Shown in pieces: positions 46,312-58,621 of a DNA stretch of 64,000 nucleotides. Made by a program: the position numbers and the translations under genes. The stretch comes from Bradyrhizobium commune (GTDB lineage Bacteria; Pseudomonadota; Alphaproteobacteria; Rhizobiales; Xanthobacteraceae): positions 5,084,001-5,148,000 of the forward strand of contig NZ_CP061379.1 of assembly GCF_015624505.1 (NCBI RefSeq). The letters run 5' to 3'. The notes under the pieces are model-generated. The model was not told where the DNA came from. It worked only from the letters and a program-made list of their open reading frames with translations, and did no database searches. The stretch's first letter is position 1; each line of letters opens with the position of its first letter.

Positions 46312-46318
46312 CGGCCGC

Positions 46319-46417
46319 CAAAGCGCGATGAGATGGGATGAATCGTCATCGCGCTTCAGGTTGCCGTTCGAGCATGATCTTTTCGGAAAACCGCTGCGCA
46401 CTTTTCCGGATCATGCT

Positions 46418-46419
<2 letters not shown>
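46319..46419. repeat. Two-hairpin palindromic element at the 3' end of the RND gene
   Basis: Two nested palindromes: AAGCGCGATGA (46321-46331) pairs with TCATCGCGCTT (46346-46356), and AGCATGATCTTTTCGGAAAA (46371-46390) pairs with TTTTCCGGATCATGCT (46402-46417). This is a known kind of repeat in Bradyrhizobium and Rhodopseudomonas. It fills the gap between two convergent genes and may act as a two-way transcription end. Confidence 0.82.
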
Positions 46420-49534
<3,115 letters not shown>

Positions 49535-49562
49535 TCAGGGCTTCAGTTTCTTGGGTCGTTGA

Positions 49563-50807
49563 TCAGCTACCGGACGCCGCGCGGTCGATGAACAGGCTGC
49601 CCTTGACGACGACCTTCTCGCCGGGTTTCAGGTTGCTGGTGACCTCGACGAAGTTGCCGTTGATGAGGCCGATCTTGATCTGGCGCAGCTCGACCGACTT
49701 GTCCTCTCGCGCGACCCAGATGCGGACCTGGTCGCCTTCATAGATCAGCGCCTGCTTCGGTACTGCGGGCGCGGCGCGGTCACCGGCCGAATAGATCGTG
49801 ACGTTGGCGAACATTTCCGGCTTGAGCAGGCCATCCTTGTTGTCGATGGTGGCGCGGACCAGCAGGCGGCGGGTGTTGGGATCGATCGCGGCGGCGACGT
49901 AGTTGATCTTGGCGGTCAAGGGGCGACCCGGCAGCGCCATCACATTGACGGCGATGTCCTGCCCGACGCTGACGGAAGCCGCATCGCTCTCGCGCACGAA
50001 AGCAGTGAGCCAGACCGTAGAGAGGTCGCCGATCACGAAGACCGGATCGCTGGCGCCGGCGCTGACATACTGACCGGGTCCGACCTTGCGCTGCACGACC
50101 GTGCCCGAGATCGGTGCATAGATCGTGATCTCGGGATTGATGGTGCTCTTGTTCTGGAACGCCTTGATCGTCTCGTCAGTGAAACCCAGGATGCGCAGCT
50201 TGTTGTTTGCGGCCTCCAGCGCCGTCACTGAGGAGCGCATGTCGTTCTGCGCCTGGACCTGAGTCGCTTCCGCCTGCTGATAATCCTTCAGCGGAATGGC
50301 GCGCCCCTCGTAGAGATCCTTGGCGCGCCTGAATTGGATGTCGGCAAGCTCAAGCGCCGACTTCGCCTTGTTCTGCGACGTCATCGCCGTGATGAAATCG
50401 TTCTGGGCCTGCACGGTGTCGGCGGCCTCGATCGTGAACAGCGGTTGCCCCTGCATCACGCTCTCGCCGGGCTTCGCGAGCAGCTTGGTCACGCGGCCCG
50501 CATAAGGCGAGAACACCGGCGTCGAGCGGTCCTCATCGACCGCGACCTTGCCTTCGGTGACGTATTCGGCCCGGAAGGTCTTGGCATTGACCGGCTCGAT
50601 CGTCAGCGTCGCCCATTCGGATGGTGTCGGTGTGAAATTCTGGGCGTTCCTGCGCGACTGGCTGGAGACTTCGGAGTGGTTCTTCTCCTTGGCGCCTGCA
50701 TAGAGGAAGCCATAGGCGCCGGCCCCGGCAAGCGCCAGTAAAACTACGGATGTGATCACCCGTTGTTTTGTAAGCAACTGCAAACGCTTGGTATTTTCAG
50801 CTACCAT
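49563..50807 (-). CDS. Periplasmic adaptor of the RND pump (CusB/CzcB-like)
   Basis: A 414-residue membrane-fusion protein, N-terminally anchored (about residues 16-34, VITSVVLLALAGAGAYGFL). The barrel-sandwich region begins PVFSPYAGRVTKLLAKPGES, followed by a long helical hairpin with QAQNDFITAMTSQ, the second half APISGTVVQRKVGPGQYVSA, and a C-terminal beta-barrel (GQDIAVNVMALPGRPLTAKI, then LRQIKIGLINGNFVEVTSNL). It links the RND permease to an outer membrane channel. First gene of a two-gene operon with the permease. No metal-binding N-terminal His/Met cluster is obvious. Confidence 0.92.
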   Translation of the reverse strand: MVAENTKRLQLLTKQRVITSVVLLALAGAGAYGFLYAGAKEKNHSEVSSQSRRNAQNFTPTPSEWATLTIEPVNAKTFRAEYVTEGKVAVDEDRSTPVFSPYAGRVTKLLAKPGESVMQGQPLFTIEAADTVQAQNDFITAMTSQNKAKSALELADIQFRRAKDLYEGRAIPLKDYQQAEATQVQAQNDMRSSVTALEAANNKLRILGFTDETIKAFQNKSTINPEITIYAPISGTVVQRKVGPGQYVSAGASDPVFVIGDLSTVWLTAFVRESDAASVSVGQDIAVNVMALPGRPLTAKINYVAAAIDPNTRRLLVRATIDNKDGLLKPEMFANVTIYSAGDRAAPAVPKQALIYEGDQVRIWVAREDKSVELRQIKIGLINGNFVEVTSNLKPGEKVVVKGSLFIDRAASGS

Positions 50808-50958
50808 GGGGCCCGGTCGTGTCTGCGACGATCTCGGCAGACGGCTGCCTCATCGGTCGCGCTAATAGTGCCGAATTGAGATTTCAAACAACCTAAAAAA
50901 CGCTGGCGGTCCTTCGGTTTGCGTTAAAATTTTGCGACACGTCAGCTTCCCGTCAGCT

Positions 50959-52353
50959 TCAGCGCGGCCATTGCGGCGGGTGGCTGCCGAGCGGCGTCGC
51001 CGGACGGCTCCATCGCGCCGGCGTTGCCGACAGCACGGCCGAATGGCGCACCGCGCTCAACGTGCCGAAGCCAGATGACACGGCTTCCATGAACGCAGGA
51101 TGTACGTCAGCGCCCGTAAGATCCGGGGTGTTGAGACCGCTATCGAGCCGGCCGAGAGTCCACAGCCAGCGTCCGGTCTGCGCCAGCGACACGCGCACAT
51201 GCCAGCTGCCGCCTTCGCGGGCCTGGCGCGCCTTGGCCATCATCGCGCCGAATGCCATCAGATAGCCGGTAGCGTGGTCGAGCATCTGCGCCGGTAATTC
51301 CTTCGGTCCATCGATGCCGGCGGCCTTCCCTTCCGCATCGTTGAAGCCGGTCGTGGTCTGCACCAGCGAATCGAAGCCGCGCCGCTCCGCCCAAGGGCCG
51401 GAATGGCCGTAGGCCGACAGCGTGACATAGACGATACCGGGATTGATGCTGGCTAAGTCCTCCGGCGAGAAGCCGAGGGCCGCGAGCGCGCGCGGGCGAT
51501 AGCCCTGCGAGAAGATGTCGGCGTCCTTCAACAGCTCGCGCAGCTGCGCGCGTCCCGCCTCGCTCTTCAGTTCGATGAAAGTGGTGAGCTTGCCGCGGCC
51601 GGTGTCGATGGTGAGCCAGGGAATGGCGGGCAGCTCGGGCCCTGAGACGAGCAGCACGTCCGCGCCATGGGCGGCGAGCGTGCGACCAGCGACCGGACCT
51701 GCGATGACGCGGGAGAGATCGAGTACGCGGAGGCCGGCCAGCGGGCGGTCGCCTTGCGGCCACGGCTTCGGCGGTGCGTCGCCGATCTTCTCGACCGAGA
51801 CCAGCGGCAGCTCGGCGAGCGCACGCGATTGCGGCAGCGCCGACCATTCGTCATGGCTGCGCATCAGCGCCACGACGCCGCCGGCAGCATAGGCTGCGGT
51901 TTCAAAATCCGCACCCTTCCATTGCATCAGCGCGGCCTGCACCTTCTCGCGTTCCGGCTCGCAGCCGAGCACGTTGCAGACGGCGTCACGATGATGCGGG
52001 AAATTCGTGTGGCAACGGACGAAGCGGTTGTCGCCGGTCCTGTAGACACCGGCGATGGCGTCCCAGGCCGGGGGCGGCGGCTTGTCGTCGACGCGCAAAT
52101 AGCGCTCGGAGCGGCATTCGACCACGGCGTGGCGCATGTCGACGGACACATCCTGCGCCTCACCGCTGCGCAGCTTCCAGAGCTCGGCGGCGGCAAGGCC
52201 GGCGGCTGCGATCGTCGTTTGTCCGGCGACGGCGACGCGAAACGAGGACGGGATTTGCGGCTCCTCACCCGTCAGGCGCACACGCGCAAGCGCTGCCGCA
52301 TCGCCGCCGGCGGAGGTCCAGATGTCCTTGAGAATTTGGGTGGGGCTTTGCAT
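50959..52353 (-). CDS. CaiB/BaiF-type CoA transferase
   Basis: A 464-residue class III CoA transferase. Family segments include GLRVLDLSRVIAGPVAGRTL, GYRPRALAALGFSPEDLASI, GIVYVTLSAYGHSGPWAERR, and MLDHATGYLMAFGAM where the Asp is the expected catalytic residue. An N-terminal 170 residues contain an extra partial domain (with LRVDDKPPPPAWDAIAGVYR), so the gene resembles the two-part CaiB proteins of Bradyrhizobium. The CoA donor and acceptor are unknown. Monocistronic, with the small membrane protein diverging 55 bp upstream. Confidence 0.92.
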   Translation of the reverse strand: MQSPTQILKDIWTSAGGDAAALARVRLTGEEPQIPSSFRVAVAGQTTIAAAGLAAAELWKLRSGEAQDVSVDMRHAVVECRSERYLRVDDKPPPPAWDAIAGVYRTGDNRFVRCHTNFPHHRDAVCNVLGCEPEREKVQAALMQWKGADFETAAYAAGGVVALMRSHDEWSALPQSRALAELPLVSVEKIGDAPPKPWPQGDRPLAGLRVLDLSRVIAGPVAGRTLAAHGADVLLVSGPELPAIPWLTIDTGRGKLTTFIELKSEAGRAQLRELLKDADIFSQGYRPRALAALGFSPEDLASINPGIVYVTLSAYGHSGPWAERRGFDSLVQTTTGFNDAEGKAAGIDGPKELPAQMLDHATGYLMAFGAMMAKARQAREGGSWHVRVSLAQTGRWLWTLGRLDSGLNTPDLTGADVHPAFMEAVSSGFGTLSAVRHSAVLSATPARWSRPATPLGSHPPQWPR

Positions 52354-52408
52354 GGCCGCTTCTCTCCCTTAGTTTTTACGACCTTCCATTACCACATAAG
52401 GGAATGCA

Positions 52409-52696
52409 ATGGCCGCCATCGATCCCCTCACCGCAGGCGCCGTATTCATCGCAACGGCGGCCACCGACGCAGTCTATGTGATGTTCACTTCGGCCGTGAT
52501 TGCGCGCAAGCGCGTGCCGGCAGCGAACTGGAGCGCAGTTTGGTATCTGCTCTCCTCCTACGCCGTGATCAGCTACACCGAAAACGCCTTCTATGTCGCG
52601 TTCGCGGCGATCGGCTCCTGGGTCGGCGCCTATGCGTCGCTGACCTTCCTGCACCGCCCGCCTGGCGGCCCGCCGGTGGGGGCTGCGCCGGAGTGA
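52409..52696 (+). CDS. Small membrane protein, conserved hypothetical
   Basis: A 95-residue protein with three hydrophobic helices (about residues 6-30, 42-58 and 60-80), including DAVYVMFTSAVIARKRVPAA and SSYAVISYTENAFYVAFAAI. No known family. Strong coding character, a fitting length and a shared intergenic region with the divergent CoA transferase support it. The first residues are short, so no cleaved signal peptide is likely; it would be an inner-membrane protein. Confidence 0.75.
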   Translation: MAAIDPLTAGAVFIATAATDAVYVMFTSAVIARKRVPAANWSAVWYLLSSYAVISYTENAFYVAFAAIGSWVGAYASLTFLHRPPGGPPVGAAPE

Positions 52697-52731
52697 GGAG
52701 CGGCATCATTGCGGAAACCGTAATCGAGGGC

Positions 52732-53433
52732 TCAAGACCCCGGCGACAAGGACGCGCGCTGTCGCCGTCTGCGGATGAGCCACGTCGCCCATCTGATCAG
52801 CCAGTTCGGAGCATTCAGGTAGCGCAAGGTTTCCATCTCGCCTTCCTGACGTCGCCACTGAAAATTCCTGTCAGAGTAAAAGTCATGATTGCCGGCACAC
52901 CACTCCAACGCACGCGCAATTTCATCCTGCAAGGGCTCGCTGGCAGGCAGCTTCGCGAGGAAACTCAACTCGCGCCGGAGACATACCACTTCGATCCGGG
53001 TACGCATTGCCTCAAGATACTGGATGCCCCATCCTTCCAATCGGGCATGAGTCGCTTCATGAACGATCGTGGAAGCGAGCTGCTCAAGCGTCATCGTCTC
53101 GCTGAGAACGTAACGTTCATCGAGGGCGCAGGCGTTCAATGACCGATCGTAGTGCGCCTGAGCGCTGGGGAGCAGGTGCACCCATATTCGGTCGAGGTTG
53201 CGGGTGATACGGGAATAGTTGAGTGTGTCGTGGCGCTTGATGAGCTGGAGAGCCGCTTCCACGCGGCGCAACGCCGGGTAAGGTTTGCTTTCGGTTGTCC
53301 CGATCCAAAGCCTGTCGATCGTGTGGCTCTTGGATAACCAGAGGCCCAGCCTATCGATCCGTGAGGATCTTCGATCCGGCTTTACGGCGACGGCGAGGCC
53401 GCGCGGTCGTTGCGGCGATTCCAGTTGCTGCAA
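52732..53433 (-). CDS. Putative HExxH metalloprotease-like protein
   Basis: A 233-residue soluble protein without a signal peptide. It contains His125-Glu126-Ala-Thr-His129 in STIVHEATHARLEG, a zinc-peptidase-type motif, followed 19 residues later by Glu148 in RTRIEVVCLRREL, which fits a gluzincin-like HExxH...E arrangement. The rest (with PALRRVEAALQLIKRHD and a basic C-terminal tail) is not a family I know. The start codon is TTG at 53433, directly after an in-frame TGA; no better start is visible. Peptidase activity is inferred from the motif only. It is convergent with the small membrane protein. Confidence 0.72.
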   Translation of the reverse strand: MQQLESPQRPRGLAVAVKPDRRSSRIDRLGLWLSKSHTIDRLWIGTTESKPYPALRRVEAALQLIKRHDTLNYSRITRNLDRIWVHLLPSAQAHYDRSLNACALDERYVLSETMTLEQLASTIVHEATHARLEGWGIQYLEAMRTRIEVVCLRRELSFLAKLPASEPLQDEIARALEWCAGNHDFYSDRNFQWRRQEGEMETLRYLNAPNWLIRWATWLIRRRRQRASLSPGS

Positions 53434-53570
53434 ACATCACCCCGTCATGTCGAAATCGGGCACGACGAAGGATATAGGCGTGTCTCGCTTTCGGGTTGCT
53501 TAGAGACTTAATTCAAATCGTATTGATCGTTGGACGGGATCAACCGATCCTTGCAGTTGTTCACGACTCC

Positions 53571-56500
53571 TCAATGGAAATCCCGCGACGGCGGCAGGAT
53601 GCGGACATTGCGGGGGTGGCGGATTTTTTGCGCCGGCATATCAGCGTGGTCGCGGCGGTCGTCGTTGAGCGGCTCGTCCACAGTGGCGCCTGTCGGCACC
53701 GGGTGCTTGCGGCTCAGGGTATCATTGGCAAGACCGACCAGATCGTGCGAGCGGTCGATCATCCTCTGGGCGATGAGATGCGTCACCTTCTCCGGACTGC
53801 TCTGGATATAGCCCTCGACCAGGATGAGGCGGGCGCCCATCACCTCTTTGCGGTACTGCTCCATGATCTTGGGCCACACCACGACATTGGCGATGCCGGT
53901 TTCGTCCTCCAGCGTCATGAACACCACGCCGCTGGCGCTGCCCGGCCGCTGCCGCACCAGCACCACGCCGGCACAACGGACACGGCGCCGCTCGTTCTCG
54001 TGGCTGATCTCCTTGCAAGGCACGATCCGCTCGCGCGAAAACATCTCGCGCAAGAACTCCATCGGATGGCCTTTGAGCGACAGCCGAATGGTCTGGTAGT
54101 CGGCGACGACCTGTTCGGGGCGCGGCATCAGGGGCAACGGCTTGGCCTGCTCGTCCGGCTGCTCGCGCGCGGTCGCAGCTTCGAACAGCGGCAGTACCAC
54201 ATCGTCCGGCAGCCGCCGCACCTGCCACAGCGCCTCGCGGCGATCGAGCCCGAGCGAGCGGAACGCGTCGGCGTCCGCGAGCAGGATCAGCGCGCGCTTG
54301 GGCAAGCCGGTATCGCGGGCAAAATCCTCGAGCGAGGTGAAGGGGCGTCGGTTGCGGGCGGCGACGATGCGGTCGGCCCAGTCGGATGCTCCGTCATTCC
54401 GGGGCGCGCCACTTGGCGCGAGCCCGGAATCCTTTCCTCCTCCAGGCGTATGCGGACCGATGGATTCCGGGTTCGCGCGACGCGCGCCCCGGAATGACAG
54501 CTGAGAGCGCTTTAAGCGCTCTTCATCCTCATCAAGCCAGTGAAAGCCATCGATCTGACGGAAGCCAAGACGCACGGCGCAATATCTGTCGTCGGTGTTC
54601 TCCAGCGTGTTCTGCGCAAAACTGTAGGACACGTCGATCTCGCGCACCTCGACGCCGTTCTTGCGGGCGTCGCCGACGATCTGGGCCGGCGCGTAAAAAC
54701 CCATCGGCTGGGAATTCAGCAAGCCGCAGCAGAATGCGTCGGGGTGATAATGCTTCAGCCAGGAGGAAATGTAGACAAGTTGCGCGAAGCTCGCCGCATG
54801 GCTCTCGGGAAAGCCGTAACTGCCAAAGCCCTTGATCTGCTCAAAACAATTCCTGGCGAATTCCGGCGCATAGCCGCGCGCGATCATGTTGCCGATCATC
54901 TTGTCTTCGAACTTGCCGATGGTGCCGACATTGCGGAACGTCGCCATCGAGCGGCGCAGGCCGTTGGCCTCCTCTGAGGTGAATTTTGCAGCCTCGATCG
55001 CGATGCGCATCGCCTGCTCCTGGAACAGAGGCACACCCAACGTTTTGTGCAGCACCTTGTAGAGTTCGTCCGGCTCCCCATGCTCGGGTGACGGCGCCGG
55101 ATATTTTTCCTCCTCGACCCCGTTCCGCCGCCGCAAATACGGATGCACCATGTCGCCCTGGATCGGTCCCGGACGCACGATCGCGACCTCGATGACGAGA
55201 TCATAGAAGGTCCGCGGCTTCAGCCGAGGCAGCATGTTCATTTGCGCGCGGCTCTCGACCTGGAAGACGCCGAGCGATTCTCCATCACACAGCATGTTGT
55301 AGACCTTGGGATCGTCCTGCGGGACGCTCGCCAGAACCCACCGCTCGCCCTTGTGCCGGTCGATCAGATCAAAACATTTGCGAATGCAGGTCAGCATGCC
55401 CAGCGCGAGCACGTCGACCTTCATCATGTTGAGCGCGTCGACGTCGTCCTTGTCCCATTCGATGAAGGTGCGATCCTCCATCGCGGCATTGCCGATCGGC
55501 ACATAGGTGTCGAGCCGGTCCTGCGTCAGCACATAGCCGCCGACATGTTGCGAAAGGTGGCGCGGGAACTCGATCAGCTCGGTCGCAAGCTCGACCGCGA
55601 GATTGATCATGGGATTTTGCGGATCTAGCCCGGCCTGCCGGACCTGCATGTCGTTGAGGCCCTTGCCCCAGCTGCCCCAGACGGTGTCGGCGAGCGCGGC
55701 GGTGACGTCCTCGGTCAGGCCGAGCGCCTTGCCGACGTCGCGGATGGCGCTGCGCGGGCGATAATGGATGATGGTGGCGATGATCGCGGCGCGGTGGCGG
55801 CCGTAGCGGCGATAGACATATTGCATCACCTCTTCACGCCGCGAATGCTCGAAATCGACGTCGATGTCGGGCGGCTCCAGCCGCTCCTTGGAGATGAAGC
55901 GCTCGAACAGCAGATCGACCTTGGTCGGATCGACCGAGGTGATGCCGAGCACGTAGCAGACGGCCGAATTCGCCGCCGAGCCGCGGCCCTGGCACAGAAT
56001 GTTCTGGCTGCGCGCGTAGTGGACGATGTCGTGCACGGTGAGGAAATAGTGCGCGTATTTCAGCTCGGCGATCAGCGCGAGCTCTTTCTTGAGAGTGGCA
56101 AGAAGCTTCTCGTCGATTTTGGCGATGCCGCCGAAATATTTGTCGACGCCGGCCCAGGTCAGGTCCTCCAGATGCCCCTGTGCCGTCTTGCCCGGCGGCA
56201 CCGGCTCGTCCGGATATTGATATTTGAGCTGATCGAGCGAAAACTCGATCTTGTCCGCAAAGCGCGTGGTCTCCGCGATGGCCGCGGGAAAATCGCGAAA
56301 CAACCGTGCCATTTCGCGTGGAGTTTTAAGAAAACGCTCGGCATTGGCTTCCAGCTTCCGCCCGATCGCTTCGATCGTTGTCTTTTCCCGGATGCAGGTC
56401 AGCACGTCCTGAAGCGGACGGCGGCCGGGATCGTGATACAGCACCTCGTTGGTCGCGAGCAGCGGCACCTTTGCTTTTGCTGCGAGATCATCGAGCTGCG

Positions 56501-57032
56501 CCAGGCGACGCCGATCGTCGCCGCGATAGATCAGGCTTGCCGCGAGCCACACGCCCTCGGCGCGGCTCGCCTTGAGCTTTGAAAGAACATCCAGCGCCTG
56601 CGTCGGCTCGAAACGATGCGGCAGCGTCAGGACCAGGAGCTGGCCTTGCGAAAATTCCAGGAGATCGGCGAAGGTCAGGTGACACTCGCCCTTCTCGATC
56701 CGCGTGATGTCGTTGCCGCGCTTGCCCCTGGTGAGAAGCTGGCACAGCCGGCCATAGGCGGCGCGGTCGCGCGGATAGATAAAAATGTCGGGCGTGCCGT
56801 CGACGAAGACGATGCGCGTGCCGATCAGGAGCTTTGGCTTGTGCAGCACCTTGTCATTGTCGAGCTCCTTGTAGGCCCGCACCACGCCGGCCAGCGTGTT
56901 GTGATCGGCGATGCCGATCGCGGCAACTCCCAAGATGCTCGCCTGATGCACATAGGCGCGCGGGTCCGAGCCGCCGCGCAGGAAGGAGAAATTGGTGGTG
57001 ATGCCGATCTCGGCATAAGCGGGCGAGGTCAT
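53571..57032 (-). CDS. dnaE2: Error-prone DNA polymerase DnaE2 (ImuC), with an in-frame repeat insertion
   Basis: A 1153-residue C-family polymerase from the ATG at 57032, whose start overlaps the imuB stop. It has an N-terminal PHP domain (with NFSFLRGGSDPRAYVHQASI), the polymerase catalytic aspartates Asp389 and Asp391 in PPDIDVDFEHSRR, and an OB-fold and C-terminal tail. DnaE2 performs error-prone translesion synthesis with ImuA and ImuB after DNA damage. Residues about 845-880 (with SFRGARRANPESIGPHTPGG) are encoded by a 106-bp palindromic repeat (54393-54498) of a kind otherwise seen between genes; the frame continues to the normal C-terminus. Whether the enzyme is still active is not known. 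Confidence 0.95.
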   Translation of the reverse strand: MTSPAYAEIGITTNFSFLRGGSDPRAYVHQASILGVAAIGIADHNTLAGVVRAYKELDNDKVLHKPKLLIGTRIVFVDGTPDIFIYPRDRAAYGRLCQLLTRGKRGNDITRIEKGECHLTFADLLEFSQGQLLVLTLPHRFEPTQALDVLSKLKASRAEGVWLAASLIYRGDDRRRLAQLDDLAAKAKVPLLATNEVLYHDPGRRPLQDVLTCIREKTTIEAIGRKLEANAERFLKTPREMARLFRDFPAAIAETTRFADKIEFSLDQLKYQYPDEPVPPGKTAQGHLEDLTWAGVDKYFGGIAKIDEKLLATLKKELALIAELKYAHYFLTVHDIVHYARSQNILCQGRGSAANSAVCYVLGITSVDPTKVDLLFERFISKERLEPPDIDVDFEHSRREEVMQYVYRRYGRHRAAIIATIIHYRPRSAIRDVGKALGLTEDVTAALADTVWGSWGKGLNDMQVRQAGLDPQNPMINLAVELATELIEFPRHLSQHVGGYVLTQDRLDTYVPIGNAAMEDRTFIEWDKDDVDALNMMKVDVLALGMLTCIRKCFDLIDRHKGERWVLASVPQDDPKVYNMLCDGESLGVFQVESRAQMNMLPRLKPRTFYDLVIEVAIVRPGPIQGDMVHPYLRRRNGVEEEKYPAPSPEHGEPDELYKVLHKTLGVPLFQEQAMRIAIEAAKFTSEEANGLRRSMATFRNVGTIGKFEDKMIGNMIARGYAPEFARNCFEQIKGFGSYGFPESHAASFAQLVYISSWLKHYHPDAFCCGLLNSQPMGFYAPAQIVGDARKNGVEVREIDVSYSFAQNTLENTDDRYCAVRLGFRQIDGFHWLDEDEERLKRSQLSFRGARRANPESIGPHTPGGGKDSGLAPSGAPRNDGASDWADRIVAARNRRPFTSLEDFARDTGLPKRALILLADADAFRSLGLDRREALWQVRRLPDDVVLPLFEAATAREQPDEQAKPLPLMPRPEQVVADYQTIRLSLKGHPMEFLREMFSRERIVPCKEISHENERRRVRCAGVVLVRQRPGSASGVVFMTLEDETGIANVVVWPKIMEQYRKEVMGARLILVEGYIQSSPEKVTHLIAQRMIDRSHDLVGLANDTLSRKHPVPTGATVDEPLNDDRRDHADMPAQKIRHPRNVRILPPSRDFH
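54393..54498. repeat. Palindromic repeat inserted in frame in dnaE2
   Basis: GTCATTCCGGGGCGCGC (from 54393) pairs with GCGCGCCCCGGAATGAC (to 54498), and an inner pair GAGCCCGGAATCC / GGATTCCGGGTTC nests within it. The GTCATTCCGGGGCGCG pattern is that of Bradyrhizobium intergenic repeats. Here it lies wholly inside the dnaE2 coding frame without a stop codon, adding about 35 residues. Confidence 0.85.
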
Positions 57033-58621
57033 GCGAAGAGCCCATGCACATACCATTTGGGAGGAACCGGCTTGCCGTCGTCGTCGACGCATTCCCCTTC
57101 ATAGAGCCCGTCGCGAAAGATCCAGAAGCGCAGGCCCTCGGCATCCTCGATCCGGAAATAATCCCGCGTCAGCTGCTTGCCGTCCTGCCGCCACCATTCC
57201 ATGGCGATGCGCTCGGGTCCCTCCACCCGCACCACCGCATGCAGCGCGCGCCGCCAGGTGAATTGATGCGGCGGGCCGTCCGGCACGGTCGCGAACGGCA
57301 CTGTGACCGGCTCCGGCCTGTCGAACAGCCGCAGCGGACGCAGCGGTGGCTCGCTCTCGACGCGCACAGGCCATGTGGCCTGCGCAGCGGCCGCGAGATG
57401 ATGCTGCGCCGATGCAGCCAGCACCGCGTGCTCGGGGATATGGGTGTCCTGCGGCAGGTGCACGACGACGCGCTTACCGCCGATGCGGGCGGCGATGCGA
57501 TCGATCAGTGCGGTGAGCTCGTCATTGTCGTGGACATGCGCGTCGAGATCGCGCTGCTCCTGTACCACGATCTCGGTGCGGCTCGCCGACAGCCGCACCA
57601 TGTCGAAGCCGAAGCCGGGATCGAGGGGATCGGCGAGCGCGTCGAGCCGCTCGCGGAACAGGCGGTCGATCACCGCGCTTCGCGTCACCGGCCGCCCGGT
57701 CTCGACCATGATCGCGCGCACCACGCCGTCGGTGCGGAAGAAGGCGGCCTCCAGCCTCCGCGCGCCCTTGCCCTGCTTCTCCATGGACGTAACAAGCGTG
57801 TCGGCGAGCCGCGACAGCGTCATCGCGATCATGGTGTCGGTCGCGATCGGCTCGGCGAAGCGTTTTTCCACGATGTAATCGGGCAGCGGCTTGCGCGGGC
57901 TGATCGGCGCATCGCCCTGCCCGAGCGCATGCGCAAGCAGGGTTGAAAACCGCGCCCCGAACCGCGCCGTGATCTCATGCGGCTCGCGCGAGGCGACATC
58001 GCCGATGGTTTTCAGGCCTGCGCGGCGCAGGCCGGTGGTGATCGCCTCGTCCGCGCCGAGCGCGGACACCGGAAGCGTGCGGATCGCATCCGCCTCCCCG
58101 CCATCGGCGACGATGGTGCCGGAGGCCTGCCGCGTCAGCGTGCGCGCGCAGACCGAGGTGCCGGCGATCGCCGCGCTGACGGCAAAGCCCTGGCGGGCGA
58201 GCGCGCGGACCAGCGTCCGCAACAGCGCCGCCTCGCCACCGAACAGATGGGCGCAGCCAGTGATGTCCAGGAACAGCCCGTGCGGCGGATCGAGCGCCAC
58301 CAGCGGCGTGAAGCGGTCGCACCAGTCGGCAATGTCGCCAAGCGTCTTTGCATCCGCCACGACATCGGCGTCGAACACTTTCAAGTCCGGACACATCGCC
58401 CGCGCATTGGCCAGGGGCTGACCGATATGCAGACCGAGGCGCTCGGCGACATCGTCGAGCGCATAAATGACCAGCGCATTGTTGTCCTTGATGACGACAA
58501 TGTTCGGCTCATTGCTCTTAACTAGCCCGGCGCCGTTGAAGAACCGCTGGATCCGGTCGATGGGCAGGCGCGGCAGCCACAGGCTGAGGATACGCCGACG
58601 GTTCACTGAACTGGCACTCAT
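57029..58621 (-). CDS. imuB: ImuB, catalytically inactive Y-family polymerase homologue
   Basis: A 530-residue protein from the ATG at 58621, the middle gene of the imuA-imuB-dnaE2 operon. It has the Y-family polymerase fold (SAAIAGTSVCARTLTRQA, TLPVSALGADEAITTGLRRA and the helix-hairpin-helix around LKTIGDVASREPHEI), but the active-site acidic residues are missing: the N-terminus reads ILSLWLPRLPIDRIQRFF where active enzymes have an Asp. ImuB serves as the hub that ties DnaE2 and the sliding clamp together. The C-terminal tail (YFRIEDAEGLRFWIFRDGLY) is the ImuB-specific region. It overlaps imuA by 104 bp and dnaE2 by 4 bp. Confidence 0.93.
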   Translation of the reverse strand: MSASSVNRRRILSLWLPRLPIDRIQRFFNGAGLVKSNEPNIVVIKDNNALVIYALDDVAERLGLHIGQPLANARAMCPDLKVFDADVVADAKTLGDIADWCDRFTPLVALDPPHGLFLDITGCAHLFGGEAALLRTLVRALARQGFAVSAAIAGTSVCARTLTRQASGTIVADGGEADAIRTLPVSALGADEAITTGLRRAGLKTIGDVASREPHEITARFGARFSTLLAHALGQGDAPISPRKPLPDYIVEKRFAEPIATDTMIAMTLSRLADTLVTSMEKQGKGARRLEAAFFRTDGVVRAIMVETGRPVTRSAVIDRLFRERLDALADPLDPGFGFDMVRLSASRTEIVVQEQRDLDAHVHDNDELTALIDRIAARIGGKRVVVHLPQDTHIPEHAVLAASAQHHLAAAAQATWPVRVESEPPLRPLRLFDRPEPVTVPFATVPDGPPHQFTWRRALHAVVRVEGPERIAMEWWRQDGKQLTRDYFRIEDAEGLRFWIFRDGLYEGECVDDDGKPVPPKWYVHGLFA

